Source: Gammaproteobacteria bacterium | Lineage (GTDB): Bacteria > Pseudomonadota > Gammaproteobacteria > Eutrophobiales > Eutrophobiaceae | Assembly (NCBI GenBank): GCA_016193395.1 | Contig: JACPSH010000017.1 | Coordinates: 1 to 64,000, forward strand | DNA length: 64,000 bases | Direction: 5' to 3' | Shown here: positions 1 through 9,646 of the stretch, piece by piece | How the letters are laid out: each line of letters opens with the position of its first letter | How positions within the stretch are numbered: position 1 is the first letter of the stretch | Made by a program: the position numbers and the translations under genes | The notes under the pieces: generated by a model | What the model saw: only the letters and a program-made list of their open reading frames with translations | Databases searched by the model: none | What the model was told of the DNA's origin: nothing

Positions 1-42
1 GACATAAGCCTGGTTGAGCGTTGCAATGTCGATCTTGCGCAT
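1..42 (-). CDS. 5' end of a minus-strand CDS (MRKIDIATLNQAYV...), truncated by window edge
   Basis: ATG at 42 on minus strand, open to window start, AGGGTGA-like RBS upstream. Confidence 0.35.
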   Translation of the reverse strand, partial: MRKIDIATLNQAYV

Positions 43-345
43 CGTCACCCTAATACATCGCCCAAGGCCAGCTGAGCGCTGTTTCCGGGAAAAACGGGAT
101 CGCGCGGGTCTGATCCCGCCGCAGCTCTCCATCAACTACGTCTCGTCCGGCCAGGGCTGGACGGAATGAAAACCGGGCCGCGGGACTGGGCTTGCGTTTT
201 TCCGAGCGAACTCAGATAACTGCCAGCGCTGGACTTCTCCTCATAAGGGTTTGATCTCTAATGTTAAATAAATATTGCAGCGCACAATCCCCAGGCCCAA
301 TAATGGCAGCCCAATGACAGGCTCAGGGCCACACTGGAGGCGCCA

Positions 346-1075
346 ATGGAGATAAAGGGAAAGGTAGCGGTGATCACCGGAGGCGCGAGCGGCATCGGCC
401 GCTCCGTGGCCCTCGAACTGGCCCACCGCAAGGTGAGTCGCGTTGCGCTCGTGGATCTGTCCGAACAGGTGCACGCAACGGCGAAGGCTCTGCGCGGATT
501 TCGGCGTCGTCAACATCTGCGTGCCGTCGGCCGGCGTGACGCGCGACGCTCTGTCCGTCAAGGTCAGCAAGGAAACCGGCAGGGCGACGGTGTATCCCAT
601 CGAACAGTTCCGCCAGGTTGTGGAGATCAACCTGCTGGCGCCGATCTACTGGGCGATGGATATGGTGGCGCGCATCGCGGAAGACCGCGCGCGCCGCGGG
701 TTGAATCGCTGGCGTCCGGAAGAACGCGTGCAGGGCACCATCGTGTTCATCGGCTCCGTTTCCTCGCAGGGCAACAAGGGCCAGATCGCCTATGCCTCCA
801 CCAAGGCCGGCCTCGAGGGCGCAGCCGCGACGCTGGCGAAGGAGGCGATCTACCACGGCGTGCGCTGCGGGGTGATCCATCCGGGATACACGGACACACC
901 CATGGTGCAGGCGCTCGGCAAGGATTTCATCGAAACGAACATTCTCCCCGCCACCCAGCTCGGGCGGCTGATCCGGCCGCAGGAAATCGCCGACGCGATC
1001 TGCTTCCTGATTTCGAATTCAGCGGTCAGCGGCGAGTTGTGGGCCGACGCCGGCTGGCATCCACTCCCCGCCTGA
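346..1075 (+). pseudogene. SDR family oxidoreductase, disrupted by internal deletion/frameshift
   Basis: N-terminal TGGASGIG in frame of 346; the rest (CVPSAG, SSQGNKGQIAYASTKAG) continues in a different frame from about 443; segment between beta2 and the NNAG-like motif is too short. Confidence 0.75.
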
Positions 1076-1154
1076 AGTAAGACCTCCTTCGGGCAGGGAA
1101 TGCCAGGCCTGAAAACTCGTAGAATCCGCAGACTCATCAATCGCAAAGCGGAAT

Positions 1155-1592
1155 GTGCCGCACCCCACTGGTCTGGCTGTCGCGGTCCTGGCGCAGGAGG
1201 AGTTCGCCAAGTCGTTCCTGCTTCAACTCGTCTCCGACGGCGCGCTCCCTTGGGTTCCGGCGGTACGTCGCGCCCTGACTAACCACGAGTGCTCGCACCT
1301 CGTCTCCATCATCATGGAGTGGCTTCATCGCACATCCGAGGAGCATATCGAGCGCGTGGTTTCGCGCCTCCCCGATGCCCCGCTCGAGGGCGTACCTGAT
1401 GAGGTTGCATTCGCCATCAACATCCTACGCCACGAGAAAATGGAACGTCTAACTCAGGGCTATGCATTCAAGGAAGCAGAATGGGACGGAATGGCTCGGC
1501 GCCTCGCGGATGGTCTGCGCGAACGGTCGAAACAACGGGCCCTCTACATTTCGGTGGAATGGAGCGGACGGCTGACGCCGCTGCTCATCTGA
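1155..1592 (+). CDS. AbiV-like (HEPN-type) protein, probably N-terminally truncated
   Basis: GLAVAVLAQEEFAKSFLLQLV resembles the AbiV EExxK core; in-frame sequence extends upstream only to a stop at 1110. Confidence 0.5.
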   Translation: MPHPTGLAVAVLAQEEFAKSFLLQLVSDGALPWVPAVRRALTNHECSHLVSIIMEWLHRTSEEHIERVVSRLPDAPLEGVPDEVAFAINILRHEKMERLTQGYAFKEAEWDGMARRLADGLRERSKQRALYISVEWSGRLTPLLI

Positions 1593-1650
1593 ATCGTTAT
1601 GCAGCAAGTCGCTGTTTGTTGCGTGGTGCGCAACACGGTATAATGCGTAC

Positions 1651-1929
1651 ATGATCAAGTCGTTTCGGCACAAGGGACTGCGCCGTTTCTTCGAGACTGG
1701 CAGCACGGCAGGGATCCAGGTGCAGCATGCAAGGAAAATACGGCTTGAACTGACAGCGCTTGAAACCGCAACAACGATTGACGATACGGCCATTCCAGGA
1801 TTTCGACTCCATCCATTGAAGGGTGATCGCAAAGGTCAATGGGCCATTGCCGTGAGCGGTAATTGGAAGATCACTTTCGAATTCCGGGACGGCAATGCCT
1901 TTCTGCTCGATTACGAGGACTATCACTGA
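1651..1929 (+). CDS. higB: Type II toxin-antitoxin system RelE/HigB family toxin
   Basis: MIKSFRHKGLRRFFETG...GDRKGQWAIAVSGNWKITFEFRDGNAFLLDYEDYH. Confidence 0.92.
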   Translation: MIKSFRHKGLRRFFETGSTAGIQVQHARKIRLELTALETATTIDDTAIPGFRLHPLKGDRKGQWAIAVSGNWKITFEFRDGNAFLLDYEDYH

Positions 1930-2222
1930 TGCCCATGCATAATCCACCCCACCCGGGTGAGTTCATTCGGGAGGTTTATATCGCACCGTTTAAGGTTAGT
2001 GTTCGGAAGGTTGCGGAAAGCTTGCAAGTTTCTGCGTCGACGCTGAACCGGCTCCTGAACGGAGAAAACAACGTGTCTCCGGAGATGGCTTTACGTCTCT
2101 CCAAGGCGCTCGGCCGGTCGCCGGAGAGTTGGCTGGCGATGCAGGATCAGTATGACCTGTGGCACGCTCGAAAGAGCGTAAATCTGAAGGAAGTCCGGAA
2201 GCTGGATGTTTCTGCTGCATAA
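1929..2222 (+). CDS. higA: HigA family addiction-module antitoxin (HTH_XRE)
   Basis: HNPPHPGEFIREVYI...TLNRLLNG; overlaps higB stop by 1 nt (TGATG). Confidence 0.92.
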   Translation: MPMHNPPHPGEFIREVYIAPFKVSVRKVAESLQVSASTLNRLLNGENNVSPEMALRLSKALGRSPESWLAMQDQYDLWHARKSVNLKEVRKLDVSAA

Positions 2223-2338
2223 CAACCGGCCATAGTCTGTACCTGGTTGTCCTTCTGTGGGTCTGACCGTACTTTCCGGAGCTACTCAGTCGTTCGGTGG
2301 CAAGAGAAGATCGGCGTAAAATACTCCACTAGAGGGAA

Positions 2339-2551
2339 TTGAACATGAATTTCACAAGCGAACATGAGCGCGAGGAAGATGGCCGCTGGCTGGCAGAAGT
2401 CCCTCAACTTCCTGGGGTTCTCGCATATGGCGCGACTGTGAATGAGGCAATGGCAAAGGCCGAAGCGCTTGCCTTGCGCGTACTCGCCGAGCGCCTCGAA
2501 CACAACGAGGCAGAACCTCAACCTAATTCGATCGCAATTCCGGCTGCATGA
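2339..2551 (+). CDS. HicB-like antitoxin
   Basis: EEDGRWLAEVPQLPGVLAYGATVNEAMAKAEALALRVLAERLE. Confidence 0.85.
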   Translation: MNMNFTSEHEREEDGRWLAEVPQLPGVLAYGATVNEAMAKAEALALRVLAERLEHNEAEPQPNSIAIPAA

Positions 2552-2796
2552 CCTCATGGCCTTCGGCAAAGGTCGGCTGGACTCTTAAGCGCCAGTCCGG
2601 TTCGCACAAGACACTCTCCAGTCCGAGTATTGAAATACAAACTCTTGAAGGAATGGTCCATGGACCTCGAGGAACAGCCGGCATTGCAAGGCAGGAGGGC
2701 GCGTCGTATTCCTCCGCTTTCGCTGCAGTTGCAAAACTCAATCGGGTTAATACTTTTCGGACTCGGCACCCGCCCGTAAAGCATGCCGCATCGTGA
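2548..2796 (+). pseudogene. Degenerate HicA toxin
   Basis: MTSWPSAK-VGWTLKRQSGSHKTL resembles HicA with the first helix missing; no HicA sequence after KTL; overlaps hicB stop (ATGA). Confidence 0.7.
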
Positions 2797-3472
2797 GTTC
2801 CACAAGGCAGAACGCACCGGCTGGCTGCGCGCAGCGGTCCTCGGCGCCAATGACGGCATTATCTCCACCAGCAGCCTGGTCGTCGGTGTCGCTTCCGCCC
2901 AGGCCGCGCAGGAAAGTGTCCTCATCGCAGCGGTGGCCGGACTCGTCGCCGGCGCACTGTCAATGGCCGCGGGAGAATACGTATCCGTCAGTTCACAGGC
3001 GGATACGGAGCGGGCCGATCTCGCCCGCGAACGCCGTGAACTTCAAACCGAACCGGTCAAGGAACACGCCGAGCTGGCGTCGATCTATGTTGGACGCGGC
3101 CTCACGCCCGAGCTTGCGGAGCAGGTGGCCAAACAATTGATGGCGCACGATGCTCTGGGCGCTCATGCCCGCGACGAACTGGGCATGTTCGAAGTTACGC
3201 GGTCCAGGCCGCTGCAGGCTGCCCTGGCATCCGCGGCGGCATTCGCATCCGGCGCGATTGTGCCGGTTGGCCTCGCTACGTCGGTGCCGGCCGCTATTCT
3301 CGCCCCCGTCGTGACTGCGGCGTCATTGCTCCTGCTCGCCGTTCTGGGCAGCACGGCCGCGCGTCTCGGCGGCGCCAGCATGTTGACCGGATCGGCACGC
3401 GTGTTTTTCTGGGGCGCGCTGGCGATGGGCTGCACCGCGCTGATCGGAAAACTTGTCGGCGCAGTTCTCTAA
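2783..3472 (+). CDS. VIT1/CCC1 transporter family protein
   Basis: AAVLGANDGIISTSSLVVGVA...ALSMAAGEYVSVSSQ. Confidence 0.92.
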   Translation: MPHREFHKAERTGWLRAAVLGANDGIISTSSLVVGVASAQAAQESVLIAAVAGLVAGALSMAAGEYVSVSSQADTERADLARERRELQTEPVKEHAELASIYVGRGLTPELAEQVAKQLMAHDALGAHARDELGMFEVTRSRPLQAALASAAAFASGAIVPVGLATSVPAAILAPVVTAASLLLLAVLGSTAARLGGASMLTGSARVFFWGALAMGCTALIGKLVGAVL

Positions 3473-4896
3473 ATTTCCATTTCCCGCAGCCAGCGCCGGT
3501 AACGGGCGGCAAGGGCGGGGTGCGCAGACGGCGGGAATCGCGTGCCGCCGGGTACCGCGCACCACGCCGCCGGCCACCCGGCGAGCAGAAAAGCGAGCCC
3601 GCGCGCAGTTGCTTCCTCCACCCTGGGCCGCTCGACCGGGATGCCGGACAGATCCGCGAGCTTCTGACACTGGCCATTCAATTTTGCCAGGCCGCCGCTG
3701 ATGACGATGCGGGCCGCGGCGCCCGCGCATTTCGTCATCTCGTCCAGGTTGGCCTGAACGAGGAAGACAATGCTCTCGGCCACCGCCGCGAGCTTCTCGA
3801 CTGCGTTGCCGTCGCCAATGAACCGCGACTGGAAATCCGCGCGCCAGAACGGCGATCCCAGCCCCGATACGCCGTTCAGGAACAGGGGTGGCTCGCGTAC
3901 CTCGACCAATGCGCGGGCGACGAGCGCATCGAGTTGGTCGTTCGGAATCGCGAGTTCGCCCCCCACCTGGCGCAGCGCGCTGCCGGCGCCATTGACGGTG
4001 CCCTCGAGCGCGTACTCGGCCTCCGCGCCACTCTGCCACACGACGCTGCTGAGCAGTTGCGGACTGTAGAGTGGTACCTTGCCAGTGACGCGTTGAAGGA
4101 ATGCACCGGTGCCGGCATTGATGTAAATATTGTCCGCGCACGGTTCGCCGAAGGCGAACAGGGCCGCGGACTGATCGCCGGTGCAGACTTCAACCGGCAG
4201 GGGGCCTGCGCGCGTGTCGAGCGTGCCGTATCGATGCCGGCTGGGCACACACGCCGGCAGGACCCCGGTGGGTACCCCGAACAGTTCCAGCAGCGACGGC
4301 GCCCAGCCGCGTTTCCTGAAGTCCCAGAGTTGCGTGCGCGAGGCATTCGCCGGATCGGCAACGAATGGCCTCTCGCGCAGCAGCCGGAACAGGATGAAAC
4401 TCGCGAGTGGACCGCATGCAAGCTGGCCTTGGTCCCGCGCTTCACGGACCGCGGGCAGATGGTCCAGGCACCAGCGCAGCTTGCCCGCACCATAATGCGG
4501 TGAAAGGACCAGACCCGTGCGTTCATGGATCTCCCCGGCCCGGCCGCGGAATGGGTCCAGCCAGTCGGCGGCGCGCCGGTCCTGCCACGAGATCACCGGG
4601 GACAGCGCGGTTCCGTCTCTCCTGTCCCAGCAGACGATGCTGGATCGCTGCGTGGCAAACCCCGCCGCCGCGATTTCCAGAGCGCCGTGGTCATCGCGGA
4701 CGTTGAGCACCTCGTCGATGGCGCCGGTGATGGAATCCAACAACGCATCGGGATCGTGCTCGACGTGATCGATGCCCTTGCGATTGGTTTCAATGTCGCG
4801 GGACGCCGTGCGGATGATCGCACCGGATCGATCGAAGACCAGCGCGCGACTCGCGTGTCCGCCCTGGTCTATGGCGAGGTAGAGCGGATTATTCAT
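3469..4896 (-). CDS. FGGY-family carbohydrate (glycerol-like) kinase
   Basis: LAIDQGGHASRALVFD, GDQSAALFAFG, INAGTGAF; next to glpD-like and ugpQ-like genes. Confidence 0.88.
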   Translation of the reverse strand: MNNPLYLAIDQGGHASRALVFDRSGAIIRTASRDIETNRKGIDHVEHDPDALLDSITGAIDEVLNVRDDHGALEIAAAGFATQRSSIVCWDRRDGTALSPVISWQDRRAADWLDPFRGRAGEIHERTGLVLSPHYGAGKLRWCLDHLPAVREARDQGQLACGPLASFILFRLLRERPFVADPANASRTQLWDFRKRGWAPSLLELFGVPTGVLPACVPSRHRYGTLDTRAGPLPVEVCTGDQSAALFAFGEPCADNIYINAGTGAFLQRVTGKVPLYSPQLLSSVVWQSGAEAEYALEGTVNGAGSALRQVGGELAIPNDQLDALVARALVEVREPPLFLNGVSGLGSPFWRADFQSRFIGDGNAVEKLAAVAESIVFLVQANLDEMTKCAGAAARIVISGGLAKLNGQCQKLADLSGIPVERPRVEEATARGLAFLLAGWPAAWCAVPGGTRFPPSAHPALAARYRRWLREMEI

Positions 4897-4920
4897 GAGC
4901 GAAACACGCTCGAGCCGGCC

Positions 4921-5000
4921 GGGTCCTGTCATCGGACACACCTGTCCGTGCTCGCTTGGTCCCCTGCGCTGCGCGCGGACCAGGTGTGCCCGATGCCACC
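4921..5000. repeat. Dispersed palindromic repeat, copy 1
   Basis: similar to 53401-53481; CACACCTG/CAGGTGTG stem. Confidence 0.8.
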
Positions 5001-5038
5001 CGGCCGCTTATCGACTTAGCGCTCATGAATGATCCGCG

Positions 5039-6223
5039 CTAATCGGCAGGGGCAATCCGCAATTCCCGTGTGTCCGCCCTGGGCTTGCGTTGCGGGAGCG
5101 AGGGTGCCAGCCGCCGCATCACTTTCTCCGCGGTCGCACGGTAGGTGGTGAGTTTGCCGCCGTAGATCGTGAGCAGCCGCGGGCGATCCGGCTGGTCCAC
5201 CGCGAGCACGGTGTCGCGTGGCCGGTCGAATGCGCGACCGTGTCCCTTGAGCAGCACACGCAATCCGGCAAACGCCGAGCGTACCGTTGGATTGCCGGAA
5301 CCGCGGAACGCGGGAAAGTAATGCGCGAGGATCTCGATCAGATATTTCTGCTCGGCCGCGAACGGCTCCACGGCCGCCGGGTCGCCTTCATATACGGCTT
5401 CGGTCGTGCCGATCAGCGTCGCGCCTTCGCGCGGCATCGCAAAGACCGCGCGGCCGTCTTCCGGTTTCTCCAGGTAGTAGATCCCGCGCTCCAGCCGGGC
5501 GTCGACGAGGATATGCGTCCCGCGGATCAAATCGATCTCCCGGCGCGGCGACGTCGGCGTCACGCGCTCGAGTATGCGGTTGACCCACGGCCCCGCGGCA
5601 TTGACGAGTACGGCGGCATCGCAGATCCGCGGCCGCCCGTTCTCCAGGAATTCCACTGTGCAGGCGCCGGGCCGCAATTGCGCGTTGGTAAAGCGGCCGG
5701 GCATGGCCAGCCCGGCGCCGAGCGCCTGCGCCGACTTCACCACAGCGCGAGTCAGCATGGCGTCGTCGGTCTGCCCGTCGTAGTAGCAAAAGATCGCCTG
5801 AAGATCTCTGGTTTCCAGTCCGTCCAGCCTGTCCCATTCGCGCCGCGGAACGGCGTGGAAACGGTTGGCTGCCGCCAGGCCGCCGAGCATTGCATACAGG
5901 CTGAGTCCGGCGCGCACGATCAGCGGCCGGCGTCGCGTCGAACGGTAGATGGGAATGTAGAACGGCACGAGCCGCACCAGTTCCGGCGCGAGGCGCAGCA
6001 GGGTGGAACGTTCGCGCAGGCTCTCGCGCACCAGCGGAAACTGTGACGTCTCAAGATAACGCAGGCCGCCGTGTATGAGCTTGCTGGACCGGCTGGAAGT
6101 GCCGCTGGCCAACGCGGTCTGTTCCAACAGCAGGACGGAATACCCCCGCGCGGCCGCGGCCTGAGCGACGCCAGCCCCATGGATCCCGCCGCCGACAATC
6201 ACGACGTCATAGCTTTCAGTCAT
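5039..6223 (-). CDS. glpD: Glycerol-3-phosphate dehydrogenase/FAD-dependent oxidoreductase
   Basis: DVVIVGGGIHGAGVAQAAAARGYSVLLLEQ...SSRSSKLIHGGLRYLE. Confidence 0.9.
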   Translation of the reverse strand: MTESYDVVIVGGGIHGAGVAQAAAARGYSVLLLEQTALASGTSSRSSKLIHGGLRYLETSQFPLVRESLRERSTLLRLAPELVRLVPFYIPIYRSTRRRPLIVRAGLSLYAMLGGLAAANRFHAVPRREWDRLDGLETRDLQAIFCYYDGQTDDAMLTRAVVKSAQALGAGLAMPGRFTNAQLRPGACTVEFLENGRPRICDAAVLVNAAGPWVNRILERVTPTSPRREIDLIRGTHILVDARLERGIYYLEKPEDGRAVFAMPREGATLIGTTEAVYEGDPAAVEPFAAEQKYLIEILAHYFPAFRGSGNPTVRSAFAGLRVLLKGHGRAFDRPRDTVLAVDQPDRPRLLTIYGGKLTTYRATAEKVMRRLAPSLPQRKPRADTRELRIAPAD

Positions 6224-6986
6224 TGCCGCACGCCTTCTGTTTCAGCACGGGATGGCGCAGCATTTCGCCGATATTGTCGGTCTCGACTAGTGCGACGCCG
6301 CGCGCGGCGAGTTCCAGCGCGGCCTCTGGATCGTCGGTCTGGTAGGTGGCCCAGTTCCACGGACCCGGCCACAGCGGCCCGGTGGGTGGCGGCAGGCGTC
6401 CGATTTCGCAGAACAGGTAATCGGGGGCGAGACGCGCGGCGACGTCCCGTTGTCCGTCGCTCCATTCCTCGAACGCCCAACCGATGCGCTTTGCGCCGGC
6501 CGCCCTCGCGGCGTGGGCCGCCTCGCTGTTGAAAGAGACGACGATGCACTGATCCAGCGCCGGGCTGAGTATCTCCATCACGACCGGAACCAGCGACTGA
6601 ATGCCGAGGCGCCTCAGGCTGGCGCGCTTGATCTCCACGAAGGCCATTGCCCGGGGCCAGCCCGGCAGCACGGCGATGATCTCTTCCAGCGTGGGGATGC
6701 GAGCGCGCGAAAACGCCTGTCTGAACCGGGCCGGTTCGCCGATACAGACGCGCCGCAGCGCCCCAAGCGGGGTGTCGAGCACGCTGACGCCGACGGCCCC
6801 GGTGCGCCGGGTGTTGTCGTCGTGAATCACGACGGGAACGCCGTCGCCGCTCATCTGCACGTCGAATTCGACGAAACAGGCCCCCGCCTCCAGCGCCGCG
6901 CGGATCCCTTCCAGCGAATTCTCCGGGAAACGCGCAGGGTAGCCGCGATGGGCGATCAGGGCGGGAACGGGCGCGGGAGGCTGCAT
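6216..6986 (-). CDS. ugpQ: Glycerophosphodiester phosphodiesterase
   Basis: LIAHRGYPARFPENSLEGIRAALEAGACFVEFDVQMSGDGVPVVIHDD; overlaps downstream glpD-like start. Confidence 0.9.
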   Translation of the reverse strand: MQPPAPVPALIAHRGYPARFPENSLEGIRAALEAGACFVEFDVQMSGDGVPVVIHDDNTRRTGAVGVSVLDTPLGALRRVCIGEPARFRQAFSRARIPTLEEIIAVLPGWPRAMAFVEIKRASLRRLGIQSLVPVVMEILSPALDQCIVVSFNSEAAHAARAAGAKRIGWAFEEWSDGQRDVAARLAPDYLFCEIGRLPPPTGPLWPGPWNWATYQTDDPEAALELAARGVALVETDNIGEMLRHPVLKQKACGND

Positions 6987-7065
6987 GCTCGGCGGGATTA
7001 TAAGCCGTGAAGGCATCTGGATTATGATTAGAGGGGGTCAGGCCCAGGCTCTGGAGGGATGAGAC

Positions 7066-7419
7066 ATGGTCAACAGAGTGGTGTGGTTCGACGTGCTCGT
7101 ACGGGATCTTGCCCGGGCCATGAAGTTCTACTCCGAAGTGCTCAACGTCGAGATCCGCGAGGAACATCCTGGCGTCGGGGTCATCGCTCACGGGCCGCAG
7201 GACATTGCCGGCTGCCTCTTTAGGAGCGAAACGGCGATGCCTTCCGATTCGGGGCCGTTGCTGTACTTCAACGTGAACGGCAGGCTGCAACAGGCAACGG
7301 AGGCGGTGGCCAGGCTCGGCGGGCGGGTGCTCAATCCGCCGCATCCCATCGGCCCGTTCGGCCAGCGGGCCGTCGTGCTCGACAGCGAGGGTAACCGCAT
7401 CGCCCTGCACACCGAGTAG
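7066..7419 (+). CDS. VOC family protein
   Basis: VVWFDVLVRDLARAMKFYSEVLNVEI... Confidence 0.88.
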   Translation: MVNRVVWFDVLVRDLARAMKFYSEVLNVEIREEHPGVGVIAHGPQDIAGCLFRSETAMPSDSGPLLYFNVNGRLQQATEAVARLGGRVLNPPHPIGPFGQRAVVLDSEGNRIALHTE

Positions 7420-7500
7420 CGCGCCGGCGCGTACGCCCGTATTTGACGATTGCGGTAAAATCGCTGACAGATTTAACAACAACTGACAAACGGAGGGGTT

Positions 7501-7905
7501 ATGGATCTTTCGGAATACAATGTTCTGGCGATTCTGCTCGCCGCCGCGGCCGCTTTCGGGCTCGGCGCGATCTGGTATTCAAAGCAGGCGTTTGGCGAAA
7601 TGTGGATGAAGGAGACGGGCGTCACGGAGGAAAGCGCGAAGTCCATGAACGTCCCGAAAGTCATGGGCCTGGCCTTTCTGCTCACCTTGCTCGCCGCCGC
7701 GGTGTTCTCGCTGTTCCTCGGGCCGAAGCCGAACTTCTTCTTCGCGCTCGGCGCCGGGATTTCCTCGGGACTGTGCTGGGTCACCGCGGCGATGGGGATC
7801 CATTACCTGTTCGAGGGCAAGAGTCTCAAGCTGTTTCTCATCAACGGCGGCTACAACACCGCCATGTTCACGATCTTCGGCATCGTGCTCGGGATCTGGC
7901 ATTGA
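7501..7905 (+). CDS. DUF1761 domain-containing membrane protein
   Basis: GLGAIWYSKQAFGEMWMKETG... small multi-TM protein. Confidence 0.82.
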   Translation: MDLSEYNVLAILLAAAAAFGLGAIWYSKQAFGEMWMKETGVTEESAKSMNVPKVMGLAFLLTLLAAAVFSLFLGPKPNFFFALGAGISSGLCWVTAAMGIHYLFEGKSLKLFLINGGYNTAMFTIFGIVLGIWH

Positions 7906-8417
7906 GGCTGCTCGCGACCGTGCTCTGCGCCGTGGTGCCCGTTTCCGCCGCGGCGCACGAGCCCCTGACCGAGAATACACTCACGATCGGCGCGGGCGAG
8001 GGCTTGGCGCCGGCTTCCATTGCGGAAATGTCGTGGCTGGCGGGTCACTGGCGCGGGGAGGGATTCGGCGGTATCGCGGAGGAGATCTGGAGCCCTCCGG
8101 AGGGCGGCGCAATGGTGGGCATGTTCCGACTGTCGCATGAGGGCAGGACCGAGTTGTACGAGATCATCACCCTCATCGAGCATCGGGGTGGGCTGGTCAT
8201 GCGACTCAAGCACTTCAACGCCGACCTCACGGGATGGGAGGAAAAGGCTGAAGTGGTGGAGTTCCCCTTGATCGCGAAGTCGGACGGCATGTTCTGGTTC
8301 GACGGTCTGACCGTCCGTCCGGAGGCGGATGGATCCCTCACGATGTTCCTCGCCTTCAGGGAGAACAACGGGAGCGCGCGCGAAGAAGTGCTGCGTTACC
8401 GGCGCGTGGGGAAATAG
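7902..8417 (+). CDS. DUF6265-like secreted protein
   Basis: TTG start overlapping DUF1761 stop; signal peptide; MSWLAGHWRGEGFGGIAEEIWSPPEGGAMVGMFR. Confidence 0.75.
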   Translation: MRLLATVLCAVVPVSAAAHEPLTENTLTIGAGEGLAPASIAEMSWLAGHWRGEGFGGIAEEIWSPPEGGAMVGMFRLSHEGRTELYEIITLIEHRGGLVMRLKHFNADLTGWEEKAEVVEFPLIAKSDGMFWFDGLTVRPEADGSLTMFLAFRENNGSAREEVLRYRRVGK

Positions 8418-8471
8418 CGGACCGGCCACGGCGTTCGCCCGCAGGGTGAAGACCGCCCGTCTGCAGGTTTC

Positions 8472-9626
8472 TCAGGAAGGGGCCGGAGTATCGGTTGCAC
8501 CCTCCTGCCGGCCGCTCAGGTACTGCTCCCGGTAGATCTGTGCGAAGGCGAGCACCGAGGCAATCACCAGCGGCGCGATCAGCGCGCCGATCAGCCCGTA
8601 GACGCGGATCCCGCCGAGGATCCCGACGAGCAACAGCAGGATGGGCAGTTGCGCGTGGCCGCCGACCACGTATGGACGGATGAAATTGTCCACCGTGCCG
8701 ACGACGGCGACGCCCCAGACGATCAATCCTATGCCGGCCACGATCTTTCCCTTGATCAGCAGGTAGCCGGCCGCCGGCAGCCATACCAGGCTGCAGCCGA
8801 CGATCGGCACCACCGAGAACAGCGCCGCGGTGAATCCCAGCATGACCGCGAAGGGCACGCCCGCCACCGCGAGCCCGGTCCCGGTGAGCGTGCCCTGGGC
8901 CGCCGCGGTGATGAATGCGCCGCGGATAATCGCGGAGAGCGTGCGGTCGAGCCGCCCGAGGATCATGCGCTTGTTCGCTTCCTCCATGGGCACCAGGTCC
9001 ATGACCCACTGCACGATGCGCTTCCCGTCCCGCAGCAGGAAGAACAGGGTGAGCATGAGGACGATCAGGTTCATGATGAATACGAAGAATTGCGTTACGG
9101 CCGCCGCGCCGAAACTGGTCACCTTGTTGCCGATTTCGCGCAGCGCCTCCACCGCCGTGGAGCGCAAATCGACCTGCCAGCGCTCGATGTAGCCCGCGAC
9201 GGAATCCCACAGGCGCTGGATCGGCGCCGGCAGGTGCAGACTGGCCGACACGGACGCGAGGTCGTGGTGGTCGCTGAGCCAGTCACGCACTGTCGGAACG
9301 GCAGTGATGGTCTCGGAGATCAGCAGCCAGACCAGGATGACGACCGGGACGACGATGGTGAGCAGGACGATGATCGTCGTGACGCCCGCGGCCGCGGATT
9401 CATTTTTCATGCGTGTGGCGATGCGCGCGTGTACCGGACTGAAAATCAGCGCGAGGATGGTCGCGCCCACCAGCGGCGAGGCGAATGGCGAGATGATGCG
9501 CACGAACTGGTAAAGCAGGAGGGAGAACACGACAAAGAAGAACACGAGGAAGAGCATGCGCCGGTCAAACGCGACCGCTCCGGGTCCGTGCCCGGCGGGA
9601 GCAGGGGTCTGGGTATCCTGGGCCAT
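8472..9626 (-). CDS. AI-2E family (PerM-like) transporter
   Basis: multi-TM protein; ...FLLRDGKRIVQWVMDLVPMEEANKRMILGRLDRTLSAIIRG. Confidence 0.9.
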   Translation of the reverse strand: MAQDTQTPAPAGHGPGAVAFDRRMLFLVFFFVVFSLLLYQFVRIISPFASPLVGATILALIFSPVHARIATRMKNESAAAGVTTIIVLLTIVVPVVILVWLLISETITAVPTVRDWLSDHHDLASVSASLHLPAPIQRLWDSVAGYIERWQVDLRSTAVEALREIGNKVTSFGAAAVTQFFVFIMNLIVLMLTLFFLLRDGKRIVQWVMDLVPMEEANKRMILGRLDRTLSAIIRGAFITAAAQGTLTGTGLAVAGVPFAVMLGFTAALFSVVPIVGCSLVWLPAAGYLLIKGKIVAGIGLIVWGVAVVGTVDNFIRPYVVGGHAQLPILLLLVGILGGIRVYGLIGALIAPLVIASVLAFAQIYREQYLSGRQEGATDTPAPS

Positions 9627-9646
9627 GAGCGGGCCGGAAAACGCCG

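Noticed and set aside
100-170. Possible C-terminal remnant (IPPQLSINYVSSGQGWTE*) upstream of SDR
   Set aside because: Too short to assign.
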